Shown: positions 1 to 9,400 of the stretch, piece after piece
How the letters are laid out: every line of letters starts with the position of its first letter
Numbering within the stretch: position 1 is the first letter of the stretch
NCBI GenBank assembly: GCA_019417325.1
Contig: DXVO01000006.1
Span: 1-47,386, forward strand
Direction: 5' to 3'
Source: Parabacteroides sp.
Lineage (GTDB): Bacteria > Bacteroidota > Bacteroidia > Bacteroidales > Tannerellaceae
DNA: 47,386 nucleotides
The notes under the pieces: generated by a model
What the model was told of the DNA's origin: nothing
Seen by the model: the letters and a program-made list of their open reading frames with translations, nothing else
The model's database searches: none
Made by a program: the position numbers and the translations under genes

Positions 1-28
1 GCCGGTTCTGTTGTTTAACTTTTAATCT

Positions 29-48
29 TTCGGTAAAAATTTACCGAA
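29..48. repeat. Inverted repeat at the 3' end of the GntR gene
   Basis: Two perfect 9-nt arms (TTCGGTAAA and TTTACCGAA) are separated by 2 nt. The stop codon of the minus-strand regulator (41-43) lies inside the right arm. It could be a short transcription-stop hairpin or a junction left by an insertion. Too little flanking sequence lies in the window to decide. Confidence 0.45.
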
Positions 49-775
49 GTATTGATTTCTGAACAACATCTTTTATTCCCGATAAACGCAACATCACGGA
101 ACTGGCAGAATCCGGACGGTAAAAATAATGGATTAACTCACAACCCGCATCCACCAGATGCTGCGCCATCAAACAACCGGCATTGAAGTTATCCAAAGAA
201 ACTAAGTCGAATGTGCTTCGTTCAGGAAAATTCAACACATCGCGGTCTATCAGTATCAAAGGTATACCGGCATTTTTGATATCTCTGCAAATACGAATAT
301 TTATTTCATTGGCATCCGGTACCCTTTCCAATGGAGAAAAGAAAATACCATCCACCTTCCTTTTTATATAATTATCACAACATGTTTCTATCAATGTCCT
401 TCTTATACCGGCACTACTTGCCGTAGCCCCTTCCCAAAGACAATTAAAACGACCGCTTTCGGATAATTTCAGAAGCTGGTCGTTAATGATGGAAAATATT
501 TCAGATTCTCCAGCCCCGGGCAATAATAACCCAAATGTGATTTCGGTAGTTGCATTTTCATGGACAACAATAGTGCCTAACCCTTTCGTCTTTTTCAAAT
601 AACCTTCCGCCTGAAGCTGGTTGTACACCTTAGCTATTGTAGGACGGGACACGGAATACTTCCGTGCTAGCGTTTGCTCTGTCGGTAATAATGAACCGGC
701 AGGAAAATTGCCATTGGTTATTTCATCTTTCAGAGTGGTATAAATAGTCTTATAGTTAATCTTTACTTCCATCAC
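41..775 (-). CDS. GntR-family regulator with LacI-type sensor domain, C-terminally short
   Basis: This is a predicted cytoplasmic transcription factor. Residues 6-75 form a GntR winged helix-turn-helix (LPTEQTLARKYSVSRPTIAK, then GYLKKTKGLGTIV). From about residue 78 the protein resembles a periplasmic-binding-protein-like (LacI/GalR) sugar sensor, with GIFFSPLE, GIPLILIDRD and a GC.MAQHL segment. GntR-LacI hybrids usually run to about 350-370 residues, while this one stops at 244, roughly where the second half of the sensor should begin. It is divergent from the glycan-degradation operon and is the obvious candidate regulator of it, because no hybrid two-component system or SusR is present. 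The truncation may make it a pseudogene, or the rest may lie outside the window. Family assignment is firm; function and intactness are not. Confidence 0.8.
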   Translation of the reverse strand: MMEVKINYKTIYTTLKDEITNGNFPAGSLLPTEQTLARKYSVSRPTIAKVYNQLQAEGYLKKTKGLGTIVVHENATTEITFGLLLPGAGESEIFSIINDQLLKLSESGRFNCLWEGATASSAGIRRTLIETCCDNYIKRKVDGIFFSPLERVPDANEINIRICRDIKNAGIPLILIDRDVLNFPERSTFDLVSLDNFNAGCLMAQHLVDAGCELIHYFYRPDSASSVMLRLSGIKDVVQKSILR

Positions 776-797
776 TTGAGTTCTTTTATTGTAAGTG

Positions 798-805
798 CAA
801 ATTTA
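798..805 (-). promoter_or_regulatory. Candidate -7 box for the GntR gene
   Basis: The minus strand reads TAAATTTG, which matches the Bacteroidota -7 consensus TAnnTTTG, 23 nt upstream of the regulator start. No good TTTG -33 box is seen at the usual distance, so this is weak. Confidence 0.35.
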
Positions 806-927
806 ATAATTATTTATCAACTGTTTACATATCTGTTTAAAATACGTGTCAAGAATATTTTTCCTTATTATTAATAAACAACGACGTATGACAAACATTA
901 TTTTCCACAAATATACATATATTTTAC

Positions 928-941
928 CATATATGTAACAT
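928..941. promoter_or_regulatory. Candidate operator, copy 1 (CATATATGTAACAT)
   Basis: This 14-mer recurs with one change at 6307-6320 (CATATATATAACAT), just upstream of the SusC promoter. A related element sits at 962-975. It is a plausible binding site for the divergent GntR regulator, by inference only. The surrounding intergenic stretch (776-1078) holds no gene. Confidence 0.4.
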
Positions 942-957
942 TAATGACAATAATATA

Positions 958-1013
958 TTATCATATATATTCATTTTATGTTTGCATATATAAAATTTAG
1001 TATTACATTTGCA
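958..1013 (+). promoter_or_regulatory. Promoter of the first GH32/kinase block, near-duplicate of the SusC promoter
   Basis: TTTG at 981-984, a 19-nt spacer and TACATTTG at 1004-1011 match the Bacteroidota sigma-ABfr promoter. The 56-nt stretch matches 6303-6358 at about 48 positions by eye, including the upstream TTATCATATATAT. The predicted leader to the start codon at 1079 is about 60 nt. Confidence 0.8.
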
Positions 1014-1078
1014 GACGATATGACGCATGTCGGTTCAAGAAAAGAAAATTCCATCGTATAACTCTAATTCTACATATC

Positions 1079-2557
1079 ATGAAGAAAATTGTATTATCAG
1101 TCTGTCTGTTTTCTGTAATCGGTGCAACAGCACAAGTTGTTAAGGATTACAATCCGGCTATCCAGAAAACTACGCATATCCAATATTTCAAACCAACGGA
1201 AGAACGTTTGTTTACCGGAGATTGCATGCCCTATTACCATAACGGCACATTTTACCTCTATTGGTTACTCGATGAAGGGCATCATTCGGGATTAGGTGGA
1301 CTGGGCGGACACCAATGGGCATTAAGTACCTCCGAAGACTTAAAAACCTGGAAACATTATCCGGTTGCCGTCGGTATCGACGAGGAATGGGAAAAATCCA
1401 TTTGTACAGGTTCTGTGCTTGAAAATAACGGTAAATTTTACGCTTTCTATTCCACCCGGGTAAAAGAAAACGGGCAGGTACACGAACAACTCAGTTATGC
1501 TATAAGTACCGACGGAGGGAAAAAATATATCAAACAACAACCCAATCCTTTCTATTTTGCACCGGAAGAATGTGTAAGCCGGGATTTCCGCGACCCCAAA
1601 GCATTCAAAGATGAAAACGGACTATTCCATCTCTTTATCTCAGGATATAAAAAGAACCCTGAACTGGAAGGCTTCGGAGGTTATCTTGTACATCTGGTAT
1701 CCAACGACCTGAAAAATTGGAAAGAAATAGAGTCCCCTCTTACCGGACAGGTAGCCACCCCCGAATGCTCGGACTATTTTAAATGGAACGATTGGTATTA
1801 TCTTCTTTACAGTGTAGGCGGAGACAGCTATTACGTAAAATCCAAACAACCTTACGGTCCTTGGGAATACCCTACGACACAAGCCTTTGTAGAAAGATGG
1901 GCAAGTGTATATAAAACTTCTGGTTTTAAAAACGGAAGAAGAATTGCAGTTGCTTACATGCCTTGCAGACGCGATGGAAAAGATAACGGAAGCGACATCT
2001 GGGGAGGAAATGCTTTACTTAGAGAGGTCAGCCAGCTGCCTGACGGAACACTTTATACCAAATTCATTCCGGAAGTACTCCCTGCAATGAAACCGGTACA
2101 AACTCCCGAAATCCGGATTCCGTCATCCAGCCGTACAGCGTTGCAGAAAGGAGATAAGCTCATCATGAATGCACCTAATGGTATAAGTACAGCTTCTCTT
2201 CTAAATTTACCTGGCAACTATCGTATTACCATGGAAATACAACCGGACGGGAATTATGACGAACTGGGACTGTTTGTCAGAGCAACTGACAAAGAAAAAA
2301 GAGGATATAAACTGGAACTTAACCCGAATAAAGAAAGTATCTTTATTCATAATACCGGGATAAATGGAGTAAAAGGCCTACGTGAACCTCTTGTTTTAGA
2401 CGTAATTGTAAAAAATGAATTCATCGATGTTTGCCTGAACAGCCAAAGATGCATCATTAATCGCCTCGCAGAACAAAAGGGGAAAAATCTTTTCTTCTTT
2501 ATCAAAAACGGCAGTGCTACTTTCAAGAACATAAAAGTACAAGAAATAACCGATTAA
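1079..2557 (+). CDS. Secreted GH32-like glycoside hydrolase with intact catalytic motifs
   Basis: Predicted periplasmic or exported ketofuranosidase with a signal peptide (cleavage near residue 19, ATAQ). The five-bladed propeller covers about residues 40-340 and a C-terminal beta-sandwich about 345-492. The GH32 triad can be placed as follows: nucleophile D48 in TGDCMPYY (replacing the usual NDPNG), transition-state stabiliser D172 in RDP (171-173), and acid/base E229 in PEC (228-230). The GD.MP form of the first motif, followed by a GHHSGLGGLGGHQW loop, marks a divergent GH32 clade rather than a classical invertase or levanase. At 492 aa the length is normal. It is first in an operon, 12 nt upstream of the kinase. 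A fructoside or related ketoside substrate is inferred from family and neighbours; the exact linkage is unknown. Confidence 0.85.
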   Translation: MKKIVLSVCLFSVIGATAQVVKDYNPAIQKTTHIQYFKPTEERLFTGDCMPYYHNGTFYLYWLLDEGHHSGLGGLGGHQWALSTSEDLKTWKHYPVAVGIDEEWEKSICTGSVLENNGKFYAFYSTRVKENGQVHEQLSYAISTDGGKKYIKQQPNPFYFAPEECVSRDFRDPKAFKDENGLFHLFISGYKKNPELEGFGGYLVHLVSNDLKNWKEIESPLTGQVATPECSDYFKWNDWYYLLYSVGGDSYYVKSKQPYGPWEYPTTQAFVERWASVYKTSGFKNGRRIAVAYMPCRRDGKDNGSDIWGGNALLREVSQLPDGTLYTKFIPEVLPAMKPVQTPEIRIPSSSRTALQKGDKLIMNAPNGISTASLLNLPGNYRITMEIQPDGNYDELGLFVRATDKEKRGYKLELNPNKESIFIHNTGINGVKGLREPLVLDVIVKNEFIDVCLNSQRCIINRLAEQKGKNLFFFIKNGSATFKNIKVQEITD

Positions 2558-2569
2558 ATTATAATTAAT

Positions 2570-3994
2570 ATGGCACAGAACCCTTGCATAGTTGGTTTTG
2601 ACTTTGGTACCACTTCCCTGTCGGCTGTTGTAATCAGCCTGAAAAAGAAAAAAATAGAAAAAGAGCTATGCTATACAACGAATGCCTATCTCCCTTTTGA
2701 AGAAGCATGGAGGAAGGAACAATCTCTGGATAAACTATCGGCTTTATTCTTCAATATGTTAGAAGAAATAAATGCTATTAAAAACATAAACATCGTATCA
2801 TACGGCTTTACCGGACAAATGCACGGTATTATCGGATTAGACCAGCAGGGAAAAGCCGTAACCAATCTGGTAACCTGGCAGGATAAAAGTGGAAACATGC
2901 TTTTGACCGAAGGTATCAGCCTGTTGGAAAAAGTCCAGACATCCACATCCGATGCTCTTGCTAACGGATATGGCATTATTACTCTTTATAAATGGTTACA
3001 CTGCGATAATAGGACGGATATAACCGGTTTTTGTACGGTTGCCGATTACTTCGCATCGATTCTGGCAGAAACAAAACCGGATTATATGAATGAATCCAAT
3101 GCACACAGCATCGGGCTTTTCAATATACAAAACTCAGAATGGGACCGGGATGCTATCCGGAAACTTCAGATGGAAACTATTCATTTCCCTCGAATTTCAT
3201 CCGATTCACAAATCATCGGTTATGCCAATAACATACCTGTAATTTGTGCCATAGGTGATAATCAAGCGAGTTTCTTAGGAAGTGTAACCAACCCGGAAGA
3301 AGCGATACTCCTAAATGCCGGAACAGGAACCCAACTATCCTGCCTCATCAACAAAGATGAGATAAAGATATATGAAAAATATATCGACGGATTTGAAACA
3401 CAACTACGTCCTTATAATGAAACTTCATTTCTTTTAGCGACCAGCTTTATCAACGGAGGTTCGGTATATAAATCCTTATTCAATTTCTTCAAAGAAGTGG
3501 GAACAGCCCTTTTAGACTCCGCACAGATAGATGAAAACAGATTATGGGAAAAGATGGAAGCATGCGGACAACATGTTCTAAATGAAACCAACCAACTACA
3601 AATTTCTCCGCTTTTAGACGGACAGCGAAAAGATCTATCCCGAAGAGGTTCTATAGATAACCTGTCTGCTTCTAATTTCCATCCCGGATACTTCATTTCT
3701 GGTTTTCTCACCGGATTGTCGGAATATTATATGACCGGCTTCTACCCTGAACTAAGAAAACGGACACACTATATCTGCGCAAGCGGTAACGGACTGAAAC
3801 GAAACATGCTTTTCCGGAATATCATTGAAAAGACTTTCGGATGTCCTTTATATACTGTTGCTTACAATGAGGAAGCTTCAGTCGGAGCAGCCCTAAACGG
3901 AGCTATGGGTATCCATGCCATACAAAAAGAAGATTGTGGAATATTTTTATCCGCATTATCTGAAACCTCGGACAAGCAACCGGTCCATCCATAA
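2570..3994 (+). CDS. FGGY carbohydrate kinase, sedoheptulokinase-like
   Basis: Cytoplasmic sugar kinase that would phosphorylate a free ketose after import. The ATPase core motif DFGTTS lies at residues 11-16, TGQMHG at 81-86, TWQD at 102-105, the catalytic-base segment GDNQAS at 229-234 (D230), GTGTQ at 251-255, and an ASGNGLKRN / EEASVGAAL C-terminus. Its order of motifs, and its length of 474 aa against about 478, follow human sedoheptulokinase closely. Examples are QMHG, LVTWQD, GDxQAS, INGG, the S.LLDGQR segment and GSG/ASGN. Classical Bacteroides fructan loci instead carry a PfkB-type fructokinase. Substrate is inferred: sedoheptulose is the leading candidate, and xylulose, other ketoses or fructose remain possible. 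The start has an AT-rich leader typical of the order. Confidence 0.82.
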   Translation: MAQNPCIVGFDFGTTSLSAVVISLKKKKIEKELCYTTNAYLPFEEAWRKEQSLDKLSALFFNMLEEINAIKNINIVSYGFTGQMHGIIGLDQQGKAVTNLVTWQDKSGNMLLTEGISLLEKVQTSTSDALANGYGIITLYKWLHCDNRTDITGFCTVADYFASILAETKPDYMNESNAHSIGLFNIQNSEWDRDAIRKLQMETIHFPRISSDSQIIGYANNIPVICAIGDNQASFLGSVTNPEEAILLNAGTGTQLSCLINKDEIKIYEKYIDGFETQLRPYNETSFLLATSFINGGSVYKSLFNFFKEVGTALLDSAQIDENRLWEKMEACGQHVLNETNQLQISPLLDGQRKDLSRRGSIDNLSASNFHPGYFISGFLTGLSEYYMTGFYPELRKRTHYICASGNGLKRNMLFRNIIEKTFGCPLYTVAYNEEASVGAALNGAMGIHAIQKEDCGIFLSALSETSDKQPVHP

Positions 3995-4030
3995 CAGAAA
4001 TAATATACAAATTCATAAAAATAAACAGGA

Positions 4031-6109
4031 ATGAAAAAGACGACTATTGCAAGAATCGCACTTGCCGTTGCCATGATTGGAACAATGATTTCCTCTGTGG
4101 AAGCCGAAAGTCCGGGACCTCGTGGAATTCAGCTATTATCTTCCTCATGGAACTTTAAAACAACAGGAGCACCCCAAAGTAGCCTGGATATCCGGAAATC
4201 TCAGAATGAATTTCAGGCTCCGGCAAACGCAGAAAACGGATTTACCCTCAAATTTACAGCAAACTTGAAAAAACCGGAACGGGAAATCTGCCTGCTTGAA
4301 ATTCCCTGGGTACTGAGTGTCAACCTCCGGCAAAGTAATCCGTTGGAACGAAGCCGCCAGAACTATCCGGCATTTAAAATGCCGGATGGAACTGTACCTG
4401 TACTGGAAGCCAGTCTTGCACTCCAATCTTCAACAGATAAAACCATCAGGCAAGATATGACCATCGGTTTCCCGCTTGCCATGCTCGATAACCCGGAAGG
4501 AAAACACGAAATCACACTCAACTTTTCAGGTGTTAACTGGAGTATTTATGTAGATGGAAAACTAGTAGACAATGATTTCCCTTTAGGATACCCCAACTGG
4601 AAAGAAAACAACAGTTGGAACATCAATCCTCAATATATACAGAAAGCATCCCTATATCTTCCGGCATTACAAGCGGAAAGAGTACAGGCAAATGTTCCCG
4701 AAATAAGTCCGGATATCCAATACTGGACTCCCCGTTGGCACAATGCCTGGGTAGGTGATGTCGTTACGTTTTTCCATAACGGACGGTACCATTTATTCTA
4801 TCTGTTTGACCGCCGCGGGCATGGAAGTAAATTCGGACGGGGCGGACATTATTTCGAACACCTATCCACTACCGACTTCCTGACATGGACTGAACATGAA
4901 CCGGCAACCCCTATCGAACATCAATGGGAAACATTCGGAACCGGTACACCTTTCCTGTTTGATGGCAAATTCTGTATCAGTTACGGACTTCATACCACAC
5001 GTATATATCCGAAAGAACAGACCGCCTTACCCATCCAATGGGATTATCTGGAAAAACATGGTAAATCCGGTTCTTTCGATTATGACACAATGGCTTGTAT
5101 TCCGGCAGGTTCCACTTATTCTATTAGTGAAGACGGTATCTCCAAATTCAAGAAAACTCATCTCCTGTTCCACCCTTGTGAAAACCCAAGTATTTATACA
5201 GACCCGGAAGGAAAACTAAAAATGCTTGCTAATTACGGAGCCAAAGGAACATGGGATTCCGAAACAATAAACCAAGGCTGGCATAGCACCAACCCCAATT
5301 TTCCACTGGGAGGTGACTGTACATTCTTCTTCCGTTGGGGTAATTTCGATTACATACTCGGAGGCTTTACCCGGCAATGGGCAAAACCGGCAAATGCTCC
5401 GGAAAGCGCCTATACGGATATTGTTAGTTTAGGGCAAGATTTCTATAACGGATTAAGCGTCCCGGCTGTTACTGAGATCAAAGACGGACGTTTCCTGATG
5501 GCAGGCTGGTTACAGTCCAGAGCATGGGGCGGTCCACTGGTTATCCATGAATTAATTCAGTATCCGGACGGAAGAATCGGAACAAAGTGGATGGATGAAA
5601 TAACTCCTGCAACCGAAAAGCCTAAGACTCTGGTCCGTAAGCTGACTAAAACAGAAATTTTACCGGCAGAAAATGCTTCATTCCTATTATCATTCGATGT
5701 TCTTCCCTCAAAAACTCAAAAGGGCAAAGTCGGCGTTGTATTCTTATCGGAAGACGGAGAACAAAATGCTTGTGAATTGCAGATAAACCCGAATGAAGGA
5801 ATAGCCCAATATGCCGATGGTTCAACAAAGCAGTTCGCAAGAAAAGAAAAATCACTCCGGGAAGGCGGGAATCCTCAACAGGCACGTAATTATGCAATTG
5901 AAAACCTGATTGATACAAACAAGCCTTTCACTGTACGTCTGATAGTTAAAGGAACAGATAAATTCGGAGGTTCTGTTATTGACACGGAAATAGCAGGACA
6001 ACGTACAATGGTAACTTACCGTCCCGAACTGATTGTAAAACAGTTACTATTCCGCAGTGAAGATGTAAATATTAAAAATATTAGGTTAGCACCGCTTCAA
6101 CATCCATAA
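4031..6109 (+). CDS. Exported LamG-like/GH32-like protein with altered catalytic residues
   Basis: A signal peptide (residues 1-25, SSVEA) precedes an N-terminal concanavalin-like domain (about 35-215, with SIYVDGKLVD). A GH32-type propeller (about 225-545) and a C-terminal beta-sandwich follow. The first motif is WVGDVVTFF (D243 aligns with the nucleophile), close in style to the first gene of the operon (RRGHGSKFGRGGH loop). The RDP motif is replaced by ENP (384-386) and the EC acid/base motif by DC (D429-C430). Two of three canonical catalytic positions are therefore changed, so it may have unusual specificity or act mainly in binding. At 692 aa it is longer than a simple GH32 because of the N-terminal domain. 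It is the last gene of the first block, followed by a terminator. Confidence 0.78.
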   Translation: MKKTTIARIALAVAMIGTMISSVEAESPGPRGIQLLSSSWNFKTTGAPQSSLDIRKSQNEFQAPANAENGFTLKFTANLKKPEREICLLEIPWVLSVNLRQSNPLERSRQNYPAFKMPDGTVPVLEASLALQSSTDKTIRQDMTIGFPLAMLDNPEGKHEITLNFSGVNWSIYVDGKLVDNDFPLGYPNWKENNSWNINPQYIQKASLYLPALQAERVQANVPEISPDIQYWTPRWHNAWVGDVVTFFHNGRYHLFYLFDRRGHGSKFGRGGHYFEHLSTTDFLTWTEHEPATPIEHQWETFGTGTPFLFDGKFCISYGLHTTRIYPKEQTALPIQWDYLEKHGKSGSFDYDTMACIPAGSTYSISEDGISKFKKTHLLFHPCENPSIYTDPEGKLKMLANYGAKGTWDSETINQGWHSTNPNFPLGGDCTFFFRWGNFDYILGGFTRQWAKPANAPESAYTDIVSLGQDFYNGLSVPAVTEIKDGRFLMAGWLQSRAWGGPLVIHELIQYPDGRIGTKWMDEITPATEKPKTLVRKLTKTEILPAENASFLLSFDVLPSKTQKGKVGVVFLSEDGEQNACELQINPNEGIAQYADGSTKQFARKEKSLREGGNPQQARNYAIENLIDTNKPFTVRLIVKGTDKFGGSVIDTEIAGQRTMVTYRPELIVKQLLFRSEDVNIKNIRLAPLQHP

Positions 6110-6147
6110 AAGTAATTGTTGTAAAATAATATTTGCTTATTCACCTC

Positions 6148-6182
6148 AAAGCACGGACTTTTAAAAGGTTCGTGCTTTTTAC
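6148..6182 (+). terminator. Intrinsic terminator after the first PUL block
   Basis: AAAGCACGGAC (6148-6158) pairs with GTTCGTGCTTT (6168-6178), with one G-T wobble, and runs into a T tract. It separates the first block from the SusC promoter. Confidence 0.8.
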
Positions 6183-6302
6183 ATTTATAAAACACTGATA
6201 TACATAGATATTACCCAAAACAAAGCAATATATAAGTAAAGACAAAGCAGTGAATTCGATAATTATATGTAAAACATACCCTTCTAAAAACAAATAAATA
6301 TT

Positions 6303-6358
6303 TTATCATATATATAACATTTTTGTTTGCATATATAAATTTTATAATTACATTTGCA
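6303..6358 (+). promoter_or_regulatory. Promoter of the susCD block
   Basis: TTTG at 6326-6329, a 19-nt spacer and TACATTTG at 6349-6356. It is a near copy of 958-1013 and carries the CATATATATAACAT element (6307-6320), which ends 5 nt before the -33 box. The first promoter has CATATATATTCATT at the same offset. The rest of 6183-6444 is AT-rich with no gene; the 5' leader is about 80 nt. Confidence 0.8.
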
Positions 6359-6444
6359 TCGGTTAGTGATTACATACAAGCTCTATCATCAGACCACATA
6401 CTATTTTGTATATTCCTTAAGTTTAATAATAAATACTCTATTTC

Positions 6445-9400
6445 ATGAATCAAGTAAAAACTAAAATGAAGCAATCAGCATGCCGGCTGGCATTTCTTGC
6501 TTCCTTATGTGTTATTCCTGTACATGTTTTTGGAACGACAACGACTGATTCAGTGCTTTCAGTAGCTCAACAAAAGAAAACTGTGACAGGAAAAGTGGTA
6601 GATGAACAAGGAGAACCTCTACCCGGTGTAACCATTGTTGAAAAAGGGAGAACAAACAATGGTACGATTTCCGATATGGATGGAAACTTTTCACTAGCAA
6701 CAACAAGCGATGACGGTACGCTTGAATTCAGTTTTATCGGTTACAAAACAACCTCCATTCCTATTAAAAAAGCCAATAATGCCACAATCACCATGACTGA
6801 AGACGCACTCAATCTTGATGAAGTCGTCGTTACGGGTTATACCAGTCAGAAGAAAGCAGACCTCACAGGTTCCGTATCTGTTATCAAGGTAGACCAAATC
6901 AGATCCAGCTCAACAGGTAGCGTTATGCGTGCTGCTCAGGGTAAAGTTGCAGGTATGTCCGTTTCAGCAAACGGTTCACCTAATCCATCCGCCACAATCC
7001 GCATACGTGGAGAAGGCACTCTGAACAACAATGATCCGTTGTATATCATTGACGGTACGCCAACCACCCGTTCCATGGAAGAACTGGCAACAATGGATAT
7101 CGAATCCATGCAAGTATTGAAAGATGCATCTTCCGCCTCTATCTATGGTTCACGTGCAGCCAATGGTGTTATCATCATCACCACCCGCAAAGGGAAAAAA
7201 GGAACAACCGTCGATTTTAAAGCATCCTACACGGTTGTAAGCAAAAAGAAACCCTATGAATTGATGAATACCGAACAACGCGGTATTGCACAATATTGGG
7301 CTATCAAAAATGACAATCCGGATGCTAATCCCAGCGAAGTAGGTATCGGTGGATTATACAAATATGAAGACCACCAAGATGCCAACGGTAACTTTGTTCT
7401 CGACAAAGTTAGCTGGAATGAATGGCTCGATCCGGAAACAAAAACTATGCGCTCTGCCGATACGGACTGGCAAAAAGAGATCTTACGTACCGGACACGTA
7501 CAACAATACAATGTCACCCTTTCCACTGGAAACGATAGCGGTAATGCTCTGTTCGCTCTGGATTATTATGATAATAAGGGTACCATTAAGGGTAGCTTCT
7601 TCAATCGTTTCAACGGACGTGTCAACACAAACTATTCCTGGTTGGACGGACGCGTAAAAGTCGGTGAAAACATGACTGTATCCAAGTGGCGTCAAAGCTC
7701 GAATATCGGAGACGGCAACCTGGGCGGTTGTAAATCGCTTATGTCCATCGTCCCGGTTCATACAGTCGATGGAGAAGGCTGGGGAGGCCCGGTCGGAGGT
7801 ATGAGCGACCGTCAGAATCCGGTTCGTCTTATCGAAGATAATATGCAAAACCATCAGGACAACCTTCGTCTGTTCGGTAACGGATATATCAGCATTGAAT
7901 TTTTAAAAGGATTGGTTTTCCGTTCTTCTTTCGGTATTGACCTTACAGGTTTCTGGAAAAAGACAATGGATCTGAAATACAAATCCGGCTTCATGAGCGA
8001 AGATAAGAATAAAGTATACGAAGAAGCCAGCTACGACTTAAACTGGAACAACAGTAATGTCTTGCAATATGTATTCGACCTGGGAAAAAACAACTTTGAT
8101 GTAATGCTCGGGCAGGAAACCATCCGTCATAATTACAACAAACTTTGGGGAAGCCGCAGGGTATACGCATTGGAAAATCCGGATTACATGCAATTGGATT
8201 CCGGTGAAGACGAAAAAGACAACGGAGGTAATGCAATCGGTAACACAATGATTTCCTGGTTCGGAAAAATCAACTATAATTATGATAACCGTTACCTGGC
8301 ATCCGTTACATTACGCCGCGATGCATCATCCGTATTCGGTTCCAACAACCGTTGGGCCACATTCCCGGCATTCTCTTTGGGATGGTCATTGAAAAACGAA
8401 AAATTCCTGAGTGAACTTTTATCTAAAGTCTCCCAATTAAAACTCCGCTATGGCTGGGGACAAAATGGTAACTCACAAATTGATGCCTATGCTGCATATC
8501 AAATGTATATGCCTCTTTATGATGTAGGAAATATCGATGACTGGAACTGGGGTACAGCTTATGATATCACAGGAAGCGGCGGCAACCTGCCATCCGGTTA
8601 CCACAGGACTCAAAGAGGTAACCCGAACCTGAAATGGGAAACGACTTCACAACATAACTTCGGTCTTGATTTCGGTTTCTTCGATTCCAAATTCAGCGGT
8701 TCTTTCGATTACTACCTGAAATATACCCGCGATATCCTGATGAAACCGGGTACTGTTGCCACACTCGGAGAAGGTGCCCATATGTGGTTGAACGGAGCGG
8801 ATATAGATAACAAAGGTTTTGAATTGACTTTGAACTATTCGGATAAATTCGGTGAAGTAGGTTTCGACATAAGCGGTGTATTCTCACACAACAAGCAAAA
8901 AATCATGAATGTGCCGGACGATGTAATCAACAACTTCGCCGGTAATGGTAAAGAAGATAATATTTTGGGACGTCCGAAGAATTCTTTATATGGTTATGTG
9001 GCCGACGGCTTGTTCCAGAATGATGAAGAAGTTAAAAATGCCCCAACCCAGGTTGGTGCAGCCCCGGGACGTATCCGTTATAAAGACCTTAATAACGATG
9101 GTAAAATAGACAGCGAAGACCGTACATGGATAGGTGACGAGAACCCAGCCCTTGAATACGGTGTTACAATCGGTCTTACTTATAAGAATTTCGACTTCAG
9201 TATTTTCTTCAACGGTGTAGCCGGCAAAGATTTGAACGTTAGCGGATGGAAGAGCTGGACTGATATCTATGCCCTGAGTACCTCCGGGGAAAATTACGGA
9301 ACCAGAATGCTGGATGCGTGGACTCCGACCAATACATCCTCCACTATCCCGGCTTTATCTATCAACAACTATAATGATGAAGGTCGTTTCTCCACTTATT

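Noticed and set aside
958..1013. Invertible promoter flanked by inverted repeats, as in Bacteroides capsule switching
   Set aside because: The related segment at 6303-6358 is a direct repeat in the same orientation, and no flanking inverted repeats or invertase gene were seen.
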